Assembly (NCBI GenBank): GCA_913020705.1 | Contig: CAJWBY010000100.1 | Span: 1 to 16,957 of the forward strand | Direction of reading: 5' to 3' | Length of the DNA: 16,957 nucleotides | Source: an uncultured Colwellia sp. | GTDB taxonomy: Bacteria > Pseudomonadota > Gammaproteobacteria > Enterobacterales > Alteromonadaceae | Shown: piece by piece, positions 1-7,085 of the stretch | How positions within the stretch are numbered: position 1 is the first letter of the stretch | Layout: each line of letters opens with the position of its first letter | The notes under the pieces: generated by a model | Seen by the model: only the letters and a program-made list of their open reading frames with translations | What the model was told of the DNA's origin: nothing | Database searches by the model: none | Program-made: the position numbers and the translations under genes

Positions 1-1599
1 TACACACCAATGCTATATACTTCTGTAACCTCTGCAATTGGTTTTTATTCTTTAATGTTAACCCCTATTCCACCGGTTAAGGTGTTCGGCGCTTTTATTG
101 GTACCGGTATTTTATTAGCTTTTGCACTGACTATTATTTACATACCTGCTTATATTTCTCGCTTAAAGCCTGAAACATTAGCTAAGTTACATGATGCCAT
201 TGTACGTATGGAGAAAAAAGGCAAGCTAGCCAGCATATTAGAGCGCTTGGGCCGCTTTGCTACTCAGAAAACTAAACTTATTCTTATTGGCTTTATTGCA
301 TTATTCTTAGTGAGTATTGAAGGCGTTAGCCGTATTGAAATTAATGACAACCCAGTAAATTGGTTTAAAGCTGACCACGAAATTAGAATTGCTGACAAAG
401 TATTGAATGAGCACTTTGCTGGCACTTATGATGCTTGGTTAGTTTTCAAGAATAACGATAGCGACAAGAGTGTTGCGGTTCAAAAATTCAAAAAAGCACT
501 GGCAAAGGTTGATGCTAATTCGGATAGCGCAAAACAAGTTAACGCCTTTATAAACAATTTAGAAACGTCAGAGCAAGATTCATTATTCAATAATAGTTTA
601 TTGGTTTTATTAGATGATTTAACTTTTTCAGCCAGCGATGAAGATCAAATATGGCTAGAGGAATTAATTAATATTGCCGACACCGCTTTCAACGACAATA
701 AAGTATTTCTCGATCCAGCCTTATTGAACTGGCAAAGTGATTTTCAACAAGCTTTACTTAGCACAGGCTTAGTCGGTAAAAGTAACGGTTTGGCTGATAT
801 TGTAAAAACAGTAAATCGCGAACTTTTTTCTGGTGAAGATAAAGACTTTACTATTCCTAAATCAAGTAACGGGGTTGCTCAAACATTATTGCAATATCAG
901 TCGTCGCATCGCCCACAAGATTTATGGCATTTTGTTACCAAAGACTATCAACAAAGTTTGCTATGGCTACAAATGACCAGTGGTGATAATCAACATACCA
1001 CCAAAGTTGTTAACTGGGCTGAAGCGTACATTGCTGAAAACCCCATGCCCAAAGATATAAGTTATCAATGGGCAGGTAAATCTTACTTAAACATTGTTTG
1101 GCAAGACGCCATGGTAAAAGGCATGGTCGACAGTTTATTGTCATCATTTGTAATCGTTTTCTTAATGATGGTTTTACTCTTTCGTTCTCTTAAATATGGC
1201 ATTTTAGCTATGTTACCGCTAACGCTTACGATTTCGATGATCTACGGATTAATTGGCTGGATTGGTAAAGATTACGATATGCCAATTGCGGTATTGTCTG
1301 CTCTGACTTTAGGGCTTTCTATCGATTTCGCCATTCACTTTTTACAACGTGCTCGCGAATTAGAAAAAGAACTAGGTAGTTTAGCGCAAGCGTTGTCAGC
1401 AATGTTCCAAGAACCCAGCCGAGCAATTACACGTAACGCTATAGTTATCGCCATTGGTTTTACGCCATTATTACTTTCCCCATTAATGCCTTATATAACC
1501 GTTGGATTTTTTCTTGCGAGTATTATGGCGCTTTCAGCATTAGTGACCCTGGTATTATTACCTGCTTTATTAACACTCTTTGCAAAAAGAGAAGCTTAA
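1..1599 (+). CDS. RND/MMPL-family inner-membrane transporter, C-terminal part (5' end outside window)
   Basis: The reading frame is open from base 1, before the first ATG at 10, so this is the C-terminal ~530 residues of a larger protein. It begins inside a membrane block (about nt 10-170), then has a linker, one helix (about 274-327), a ~260-residue soluble periplasmic domain, and a final block of about five helices (about 1126-1590). The signature GLSIDFAIHFLQR (near nt 1310-1350) is typical of the second membrane half of RND/MMPL proteins, which use proton-motive force to move hydrophobic molecules such as lipids. A secreted LolA-like protein and an outer-membrane barrel follow on the same strand, the first after only 26 bases, which suggests joint work across the envelope. 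The family is clear; the substrate cannot be told from sequence. Confidence 0.9.
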   Translation, partial: YTPMLYTSVTSAIGFYSLMLTPIPPVKVFGAFIGTGILLAFALTIIYIPAYISRLKPETLAKLHDAIVRMEKKGKLASILERLGRFATQKTKLILIGFIALFLVSIEGVSRIEINDNPVNWFKADHEIRIADKVLNEHFAGTYDAWLVFKNNDSDKSVAVQKFKKALAKVDANSDSAKQVNAFINNLETSEQDSLFNNSLLVLLDDLTFSASDEDQIWLEELINIADTAFNDNKVFLDPALLNWQSDFQQALLSTGLVGKSNGLADIVKTVNRELFSGEDKDFTIPKSSNGVAQTLLQYQSSHRPQDLWHFVTKDYQQSLLWLQMTSGDNQHTTKVVNWAEAYIAENPMPKDISYQWAGKSYLNIVWQDAMVKGMVDSLLSSFVIVFLMMVLLFRSLKYGILAMLPLTLTISMIYGLIGWIGKDYDMPIAVLSALTLGLSIDFAIHFLQRARELEKELGSLAQALSAMFQEPSRAITRNAIVIAIGFTPLLLSPLMPYITVGFFLASIMALSALVTLVLLPALLTLFAKREA

Positions 1600-1625
1600 A
1601 AGCTCAACATTCATAGGATATTAAA

Positions 1626-2417
1626 ATGAAAATTTTACTGACTCGTTTCATACTTAGCTGGTCAATGTTAGTTTGTTTTGCCCAAGCTGGTGATATCAAA
1701 GATGCTAATGAAATTATCACTAAAGCAAATTTAGCGTCATATTATTCAGCTGATGATGGCAGTGCTCAAGCCAGAATGATTATTGTCGATGCTCAAGGCA
1801 ATAAACAAATGCGACAGTTTACTATTCTGCGTAAAGACCAAGCCGATTTGGGCAACCAAGACATGCTTGTATTTTTTTCACGTCCCACCGATGTAAAAGG
1901 CACGGTTTTTCGCGTAGTAAAAAAAGTAGAAAACGATGATGACCGCTGGTTATATTTACCTGCACTTGATTTAGTGAAACGCATTTCAGCAGGTGATAAG
2001 CGTACTTCTTTTGTTGGTGCGCACTTTTTCTATGAAGATGTTTCTGGCCGTAACCCCGCTGAAGATAACTTCACACTCTTAAATACCAACGACGAGTTCT
2101 ATACACTCAAAGCAGTACCTAAAGATAAAAACAGCGTTGAATTTAATCATTATATTGTTCGTATTGATAAACAGCACTTTTTACCCATGCAGGTTGACTA
2201 CTTCAATAGCCAAGATAAGAAGACACGGTCTATGGAAGTATTAAAAACAAAGGTAATTGATGGCTTCACGACTGTCATGCATTCTAAAATTACGCAGCAT
2301 ACTGATGGCAGTTATACTGAAATGCAATTTAGAAACGTTAAATACGACTTAGGTTTGCCCGATAATATCTTTTCTGAACGTAGTTTACGTAATCCACCTA
2401 AAGCATGGTTAAAGTAA
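1626..2417 (+). CDS. Outer-membrane lipoprotein-sorting (LolA-like) periplasmic protein
   Basis: This is a 263-residue secreted protein. It has a signal peptide of about 21 residues ending CFAQA, then a mature part that reads like the LolA_like family (PF17131) often annotated 'outer membrane lipoprotein-sorting protein'. Stretches such as DRWLYLPALDLVKRIS and FVGAHFFYEDVSGRNP are characteristic of that family. LolA-fold proteins bind acyl chains in a curved beta-sheet pocket. This one is not the housekeeping LolA and is usually found beside MMPL transporters, as here. A good ribosome binding site (AGGA, 1616-1619) precedes the ATG. It lies 26 bases after the transporter and 46 bases before the barrel gene, so a shared transcript is likely. 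The proposed role, carrying a lipid or hydrophobic product between the two membranes, is inferred from context. Confidence 0.85.
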   Translation: MKILLTRFILSWSMLVCFAQAGDIKDANEIITKANLASYYSADDGSAQARMIIVDAQGNKQMRQFTILRKDQADLGNQDMLVFFSRPTDVKGTVFRVVKKVENDDDRWLYLPALDLVKRISAGDKRTSFVGAHFFYEDVSGRNPAEDNFTLLNTNDEFYTLKAVPKDKNSVEFNHYIVRIDKQHFLPMQVDYFNSQDKKTRSMEVLKTKVIDGFTTVMHSKITQHTDGSYTEMQFRNVKYDLGLPDNIFSERSLRNPPKAWLK

Positions 2418-2463
2418 GATAACCAATTCATGTCATTAGGGATAAACTTCATGAACAATAATA

Positions 2464-3795
2464 ATGGAATGTTCAACTGTGTATAAACTTGCAAAGCACC
2501 TGATACTTCTCGGCACAAGCTTATTTATTACCTTGCAATGTATTGCGAGTGATATTGAAGTGAGTGACGAAGATTGGGCTGACGATGACTGGAGTGAAGA
2601 AATAATTTCACCTTGGAAATTTTCAGGTTTTGTTGAAACCGGGTATGGTTATTTATTACAAGACAATATTGTAGCGTCGAATTTGTCGTTAGCTGAATTA
2701 ACGGCACGTGTAAATATTGATTACAGTCATGAATCATTTGAGTTAGTGACAAAAAGTGAATTGATTTATGACAATATTTTAAACCCTGCATCAGACAAAA
2801 CTTTTTGGAAAACGCGTGAATTAAATGTCCGCTTTAGCCCGAGTAATAACACTGATGTTAAAATTGGCCGACAAATTTTAACATGGGGAACGGGCGACTA
2901 TATTTTTCTAAATGACTTATTTGCAAAAAACTGGCAATCTTTTTTCTCTGGGCGAGACGACCAATACCTGAAAGCACCTTCAGATAGCGCGAAAGGTACT
3001 TGGTATATCGGTGACTTTTCTATTGATCTCACCTGGACACCAGAGTTCACCTCTGATGTTTATTTAACAGGCGAACGCTTTTCTTTTTATTACAAACAAG
3101 CTGAAGGCATCGTCGCACCTGCTGAGAACTTTAGCGCTCAAAAAACCAATAAAGCACAATGGGCAGCACGTATTGCAACGAATAATAATGGCGTAGAATA
3201 TGCTTTTTACGGTTATAAAGGTTTTTGGCCTACACCTATAGGCATGACAGAAAATAAAATTCAGCGGTTACAGCCCTACTTTCCAGAAATGAATGCTTGG
3301 GGTGCGAGTCTTCGATTACCTTTAGCGGGAGGATTATTTAATGCTGAATTTTCCAGTTATAACAGTATTGAAGACACTCAGGGTAATAACCCTTTGGTTG
3401 CTAACGGGCAAAATCGATTTCTAGTCGGCTTTGAAAGAGAGGTAATCAAAAACCTTACCGCCAGCGTTCAAATTTACATAGAACAAACGAAACATTACGA
3501 CCAATTTATTGCTCACTCGGCTACACCAGAAACTGAAGTTGATGAGAACCGTCAATTATTAACGCTACGTCTAACGTATTCGACATTACAGCAACAGCTT
3601 ATTTACAGCTTATTTAACTTTTATTCTCCAACCGACAAAGACGGTTATCTTAAACCCTCAATAACTTATCGTTATAATGATCAGTGGCTATTTTCAAGTG
3701 GCGCCAATTTATTTTGGGGTGAAAAAAAATACACTTTTTTTGGACAACATCAACAAAACAGCAATGTTTGGCTTCGTGTGAAAGCACAATTTTAA
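2464..3795 (+). CDS. Outer-membrane beta-barrel protein (DUF1302-like) of the MMPL/LolA-like unit
   Basis: The product is 443 residues long. An N-terminal hydrophobic signal (about residues 10-29, ending QCIAS) is followed by an acidic stretch rich in Asp, Glu and Trp, then many alternating amphipathic strands, ending in KAQF with the terminal Phe typical of outer-membrane barrels. A segment near residues 137-155 (GRQILTWGTGDYIF) resembles the conserved early strand of DUF1302-type barrels, which commonly accompany MMPL and LolA-like genes. I assign it as the outer-membrane partner of the two preceding genes. The start is uncertain: the ATG at 2464 has no clear ribosome binding site, whereas GTG at 2479 has GGA about ten bases upstream and would give a cleaner signal peptide. 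No terminator is obvious after it. Confidence 0.75.
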   Translation: MECSTVYKLAKHLILLGTSLFITLQCIASDIEVSDEDWADDDWSEEIISPWKFSGFVETGYGYLLQDNIVASNLSLAELTARVNIDYSHESFELVTKSELIYDNILNPASDKTFWKTRELNVRFSPSNNTDVKIGRQILTWGTGDYIFLNDLFAKNWQSFFSGRDDQYLKAPSDSAKGTWYIGDFSIDLTWTPEFTSDVYLTGERFSFYYKQAEGIVAPAENFSAQKTNKAQWAARIATNNNGVEYAFYGYKGFWPTPIGMTENKIQRLQPYFPEMNAWGASLRLPLAGGLFNAEFSSYNSIEDTQGNNPLVANGQNRFLVGFEREVIKNLTASVQIYIEQTKHYDQFIAHSATPETEVDENRQLLTLRLTYSTLQQQLIYSLFNFYSPTDKDGYLKPSITYRYNDQWLFSSGANLFWGEKKYTFFGQHQQNSNVWLRVKAQF

Positions 3796-3936
3796 ATAGA
3801 ATTTTATTGATATCAGAAATTAAGTTAAGTTTAGCTAACACTAACTTACAGTTTTTGTAGGTTATCTAACGATTCGATCACTGAAACTTACGGGTTTTCA
3901 GGAGAAAATAGATTCAAATATTTTGTTGAGTTTATT

Positions 3937-4512
3937 ATGAAAAAAATTATTATATTCATCTGTTTAAATCTGCTTTTTTCTTTTAACAGTTACGCTAAAA
4001 AATCAAATGACTATATTATTTATCTTCATCATGATGCTAACGACACCGACCATTACTCGAGTATCGGCACTGAGATTATTCACCGTAAACTTAATAGTTA
4101 TTTAGGCTTTGCAGTCACAACCTCTCTGGGTTATGCCGAAGTTACCGATACCAGTAATTATCAACATAGCTTTATATCATGGGAAGGCGGCATGAAATTC
4201 GGCTATTTTTCTGACTTTAGTCTTTATGCCGAATTTGGTGTAGATTTACTTGAGCTTGCTTTTAACGATAGAAGCGACGATGAATACGATTATTCACATA
4301 ACGACAACTCTTATAATACTGACTTTGAAAATGACAATTTTGATCACAGAGACACAGATAACAACATAGATGGTTATGTCGGTATCGGGAGTTCTCTCAT
4401 GATCGAGCAAATTAAAGTCACAGGCTTCATTCGTTTTCGTGAAATAAGTGGCCATAACTGGCAAGCAAAAAATCATACTTTTAGTGGAATTGAATTAGCG
4501 ATAGTTTTTTAG
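3937..4512 (+). CDS. Small secreted outer-membrane beta-barrel protein, unknown function
   Basis: This is a 191-residue protein with a signal peptide (MKKIIIFICL through SYA, about 20 residues). It then has alternating strands with aromatic girdles and a C-terminal IAVF-type end (ELAIVF), as expected of an eight-stranded barrel. Residues about 110-146 form one long hydrophilic loop very rich in Asp, Asn, Tyr and His, probably exposed at the cell surface and possibly cation-binding. Its overall plan resembles the barrel encoded at 8758-9369 (signal, short barrel, acidic loop), but the two are not close copies. It sits 141 bases after the larger barrel gene, and the gap contains two small hairpins (TAACTT/AAGTTA pairing near 3823-3847, and CTGAAA...TTTCAG at 3881-3901), so it may have its own promoter. 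I do not recognise a named family with certainty. Confidence 0.65.
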   Translation: MKKIIIFICLNLLFSFNSYAKKSNDYIIYLHHDANDTDHYSSIGTEIIHRKLNSYLGFAVTTSLGYAEVTDTSNYQHSFISWEGGMKFGYFSDFSLYAEFGVDLLELAFNDRSDDEYDYSHNDNSYNTDFENDNFDHRDTDNNIDGYVGIGSSLMIEQIKVTGFIRFREISGHNWQAKNHTFSGIELAIVF

Positions 4513-4596
4513 TGAAATTCATCGGGTTTACTTGTTAGTTTCTCTCGGCTGCGGCAAACTATAGCCAATAGAAATTTACGTATAATAGAGAGAAAA

Positions 4597-5226
4597 ATGA
4601 GCGACAATTCAGCAGCACAAAATCAAATAAAGCAAATGCTAACCATGCAAGACGCAATGAATTCTCGCGTGAGTGATACATGGCGAGAAAATGGTTATGA
4701 ATGGTATCGCGCCATTTGGGTTGAGTGTGCTGAGATGTTAGATCATCACGGCTGGAAATGGTGGAAACATCAAGAGATTGATATTGCCCAAGTACAATTA
4801 GAGTTAGTTGATATTTTTCATTTTGGCTTAAGTCTTCGTTTAATGGCGGGGGCAACAGTTGAAAGTATTACTGATACTTTAGCTATAGAATTAACACAAA
4901 GTTCTCACGAAAAAGATTTTAAAATAGCGCTAGAAAACTTAGCTTCTGCCGCAGTTAGTAACAAAAGCTTTGACGCTATTGCTTTAGCTGACTGTATGCG
5001 CCTAATGAACATGGATCTTGATGAACTGTTTCGTCAATACGTTGGTAAGAATACACTAAACTTCTTCCGCCAAGATCATGGCTATAAAGAAGGTACGTAC
5101 ATCAAGATTTGGAATGGTGAAGAAGACAACGAAGTTTTAGCCAACTTAGTTAATGCATTAGATGCAAGTGCAAGTGATTTCCAACAACAACTTTATGCTG
5201 CACTTGAAGAAAAATACCCTTCGTAG
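4597..5226 (+). CDS. dUTP diphosphatase, dimeric all-alpha type
   Basis: This 209-residue enzyme belongs to the dUTPase_2 (PF08761) branch of the all-alpha NTP pyrophosphatases. It hydrolyses dUTP to dUMP and pyrophosphate in the cytosol, keeping uracil out of DNA and feeding dTMP synthesis. The metal-binding pattern ExxE...ExxD is complete: Glu43 and Glu46 in WVECAEML, and Glu69 and Asp72 in ELVDIFHF. The block HGWKWWKH (residues 51-58) is also diagnostic. It is unrelated to the trimeric Dut of E. coli, and this type is common in marine Alteromonadales. The ATG is preceded by GAGAGA. The gene stands alone, with a strong terminator just downstream at 5246-5283. Confidence 0.9.
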   Translation: MSDNSAAQNQIKQMLTMQDAMNSRVSDTWRENGYEWYRAIWVECAEMLDHHGWKWWKHQEIDIAQVQLELVDIFHFGLSLRLMAGATVESITDTLAIELTQSSHEKDFKIALENLASAAVSNKSFDAIALADCMRLMNMDLDELFRQYVGKNTLNFFRQDHGYKEGTYIKIWNGEEDNEVLANLVNALDASASDFQQQLYAALEEKYPS

Positions 5227-5245
5227 TTATTAGCCCAAACATTTG

Positions 5246-5283
5246 AAAAAGGTCATAGGTACTCTTTATCTATGACCTTTTTT
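5246..5283 (+). terminator. Rho-independent terminator of the dUTPase gene
   Basis: GGTCATAG (5251-5258) pairs perfectly with CTATGACC (5270-5277). The stem is extended by an A-run on the left pairing with a T-run of six on the right. It begins 19 bases after the dUTPase stop. The A-run means it could also work on the minus strand. Confidence 0.9.
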
Positions 5284-5331
5284 ATTCCTTCCAGTAAACA
5301 TTATCAAACAATCTCCTCATATTAAGATCTG

Positions 5332-5347
5332 TGGCACAAATTCTGCT
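5332..5347 (+). promoter_or_regulatory. Putative sigma-54 (RpoN) -24/-12 promoter for the DUF2726 gene
   Basis: The site reads TGGCACAAATTCTGCT. Against the RpoN consensus TGGCACGNNNNTTGCW it keeps the whole TGGCAC half, the TGC and the final W, with the essential GG and GC at the correct 10-base separation. Transcription would start near 5358, about 43 bases before the ATG at 5401. No obvious sigma-70 promoter competes nearby. No enhancer-binding site was identified, and the upstream region is short because the dUTPase terminator ends at 5283. Confidence 0.55.
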
Positions 5348-5400
5348 TACTCAACTGTTAATAAGAATACCGTCAAGAATTTGAATGTCCGGAGAAGTGT

Positions 5401-6075
5401 ATGGAATTAATACTATTTGCCATGATCAGCCTAATTGTTATAGTTGCTATGTTAGCTAGCCGTTTGAACGACAATAGTTTTCCTTTTCCGTTTGATAAAA
5501 AAGAAAGTCTTTTTACGCCTGCAGAGAAAAATTTTCAGAATTTATTAGAACAAGCATTGGGTGGAAAGTACCGCATTATAAATCGCGTAAAACTTGCTGA
5601 TTTAGTCACTATTCGTAATGGCGTTTCAAGTAGAGCCGGCCAAGCAGCATTAACAAATGCAGAAAGTAAATATTTAGACTTTGCTATCTGTGATCGAGAA
5701 AATATGAAGTTATGCGGTGTTATTGATTTAGTTGATACTCAAGGAAAAGGTTATAAAATCAAAAAAGACTGGTTTGTCAGCGGTGCATTAGAGGCATCTT
5801 CAATTCCTCACATTCGTATTAAAGTAAAAGCTAACTATACTGTTGACGAAATTCGTTCTTGTATTTACAGCAGACTTTTAGGTAATAAACCACCAGCGCC
5901 AAAAGTTAAAGGAAGAATTATTCCTGCACCAATGTTGAAACCTCGTCCAACTAGAAATAAAGAAGAAGTGGGCGCATTATCGCCTGTTGCAGCTCGAGCG
6001 CAATTAGGTTCATCAGCGAGTAATGCAATGTCTCAACGTATCCCTGCTCCACAAGTGGCCGCATTACCCCATTAA
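5401..6075 (+). CDS. Membrane-anchored DUF2726-domain protein
   Basis: The product has 224 residues. An N-terminal hydrophobic helix (about residues 3-20) is followed by a DUF2726 domain (about 36-160), a family with similarity to the restriction-endonuclease-like/topoisomerase-associated folds and no firm biochemical role. Diagnostic pieces are LFTPAEKNFQNLLEQAL (37-53), LADL, LDFAICD (92-98) and the closing IPHIRIKVK. The acidic block usually read as IELDD followed by a His is changed here to VIDLVD and the His is missing (107-118). The last ~55 residues are Pro/Ala-rich, basic and probably disordered. GGAGAAG sits six bases before the ATG. It forms a single-gene unit between two terminators, with the sigma-54-like promoter in front. 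Confidence 0.8.
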   Translation: MELILFAMISLIVIVAMLASRLNDNSFPFPFDKKESLFTPAEKNFQNLLEQALGGKYRIINRVKLADLVTIRNGVSSRAGQAALTNAESKYLDFAICDRENMKLCGVIDLVDTQGKGYKIKKDWFVSGALEASSIPHIRIKVKANYTVDEIRSCIYSRLLGNKPPAPKVKGRIIPAPMLKPRPTRNKEEVGALSPVAARAQLGSSASNAMSQRIPAPQVAALPH

Positions 6076-6105
6076 ACTGTAGAATAATACATAATTTGTC
6101 CACAT

Positions 6106-6140
6106 AAAAAGCCAGAGACTTAAATCGCTGGCTTTTTCTT
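6106..6140 (+). terminator. Rho-independent terminator after the DUF2726 gene
   Basis: AAAAAGCCAG (6106-6115) pairs perfectly over ten bases with CTGGCTTTTT (6128-6137), across a 12-base loop, and the T-tract continues. The symmetric A and T arms make it potentially bidirectional. It lies 31 bases after the stop. Confidence 0.9.
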
Positions 6141-6151
6141 TGTTTAAACGT

Positions 6152-6244
6152 GCAAGGAAGGCGTAATACTTTGAAAGACAGAATGACAAAAAGTGGCTGT
6201 TTGATCGTAATATCACACTCAAAGTAAACATATACGCTCCTTGC
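6152..6244. repeat. Imperfect long inverted repeat with internal hairpins (possible decayed dispersed repeat)
   Basis: The left arm is GCAAGGA (6152-6158), GCGTA (6161-6165) and TACTTTGA (6167-6174). The right arm is TCAAAGTA (6219-6226), TACGC (6233-6237) and TCCTTGC (6238-6244). All 20 paired positions are exact, separated by bulges of 2 bases on the left and 1 against 6 on the right. The 44-base interior can form ACAG...CTGT and TGAT...ATCA. Immediately to the right are two more small palindromes, TGCCA/TGGCA (6242-6255) and GTTCA/TGAAC (6268-6280). No protein signal is present. It lies between a terminator and the mtnN promoter. It could be a miniature repeat, an RNA structure or chance, and I cannot tell which. 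Confidence 0.4.
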
Positions 6245-6288
6245 CATCCATGGCACCGCGTTATACCGTTCATCCTGAACATAAATAT

Positions 6289-6317
6289 ACGACATACGTT
6301 AATCTTCACGTTATAAT
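6289..6317 (+). promoter_or_regulatory. Likely sigma-70 promoter of the mtnN operon
   Basis: The -10 is a perfect TATAAT (6312-6317). Seventeen bases upstream is ACGACA (6289-6294), matching four of six bases of TTGACA. Transcription would start near 6324, about 30 bases before the mtnN ATG. Confidence 0.5.
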
Positions 6318-6353
6318 TGTTTTATTAGAACTTATCAAAGAATTGGAAATAAA

Positions 6354-7064
6354 ATGAAAGCAGGAATAATTGGCGCAATGGAGCCAGAAGTTGCAATTTT
6401 AAAAGCAAAATTAACAAACGCTATAACAACAGAACATGCAGGTTATACCTTTTATCAAGGTCAACTTAATAACAGTGACGTTGTTATTGTACAGTCAGGT
6501 ATTGGTAAAGTAGCGGCGGCGTTAGCAACGGCTATATTGATCGATAAATTCCAGCCTGATTACGTGGTTAATACTGGTTCTGCTGGTGGTTTTGAACAAT
6601 CGCTAAAAGTCGGTGATATAGTCATTAGTTCAGAAGTACGGTATCACGATGTTGACGTAACCGCTTTCGGCTATGAAATAGGTCAATTACCAGGTAACCC
6701 TGCGGCTTATATTCCTCACCCAATACTTGTTAGTGCTGCACAATCGGGTGTCGCTGAATTAGAAAATATTCAAACAATGCTTGGCTTGATAACCACTGGC
6801 GATACATTTATGACCGCTGATGATGATATTGCAAAAGCGCGCATAAACTTTCCGACCATGGCTGCTGTTGAAATGGAAGGTGCGGCGATTGCGCATACAT
6901 GTCATCAATTTAAAATACCCTTTGTTGTTATTCGTTCAATGTCTGATATTGCAGGTAAAGAGTCTCCGACATCATTTGAAGCTTATTTAGAAACTGCTTC
7001 AGTAAACTCATCTCAATTAGTTGAGAATATGCTAAAAGCCTTACAAGGTAAAAAGCTAAATTAA
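6354..7064 (+). CDS. mtnN: 5'-methylthioadenosine/S-adenosylhomocysteine nucleosidase
   Basis: This cytosolic enzyme of 236 residues cleaves the glycosidic bond of MTA and SAH (and 5'-deoxyadenosine), releasing adenine. It recycles by-products of SAM chemistry and produces the precursor of autoinducer-2 where LuxS is present. The N-terminus MKAGIIGAMEPEV is the family signature, with the catalytic Glu12. VEMEGAAIAH carries the substrate-binding Met174-Glu175 pair, and SMSDIAG carries the catalytic acid Asp198 (equivalent to Glu174 and Asp197 in E. coli). Length is normal for the family. GGAA precedes the ATG at proper spacing. It is first gene of an operon with the CobD-like gene, 21 bases downstream, and the TRIC gene. 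The mtnN/cobD-like/(btuF)/yadS arrangement is known from Vibrio and Shewanella. Confidence 0.97.
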   Translation: MKAGIIGAMEPEVAILKAKLTNAITTEHAGYTFYQGQLNNSDVVIVQSGIGKVAAALATAILIDKFQPDYVVNTGSAGGFEQSLKVGDIVISSEVRYHDVDVTAFGYEIGQLPGNPAAYIPHPILVSAAQSGVAELENIQTMLGLITTGDTFMTADDDIAKARINFPTMAAVEMEGAAIAHTCHQFKIPFVVIRSMSDIAGKESPTSFEAYLETASVNSSQLVENMLKALQGKKLN

Positions 7065-7085
7065 TAACTAAGTTAACGACTAAAT

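Noticed and set aside
2451..2486. Tiny frame (11 codons, Asn-rich) overlapping the start of the barrel gene
   Set aside because: No ribosome binding site of note and low-complexity content; it is probably chance, although a leader peptide cannot be fully excluded.
4294..4476. Minus-strand frame under the Asp/Asn-rich loop of the small barrel gene
   Set aside because: The Ile/Val-rich translation is simply the complement of GAT/AAT codons.
4581..4586. Perfect TATAAT just before the dUTPase gene
   Set aside because: No -35 box or TG extension at a suitable distance, and transcription would begin only a few bases before the ATG, cutting off the ribosome binding site.
6250..6266. Second TGGCAC as a possible sigma-54 site before mtnN
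   Set aside because: There is no GC at the required distance.
5951..6309. Two minus-strand frames of 81-114 codons across the end of the DUF2726 gene and the following gap
   Set aside because: They run through the terminator and the inverted-repeat element, have no ribosome binding site and no protein-like pattern.
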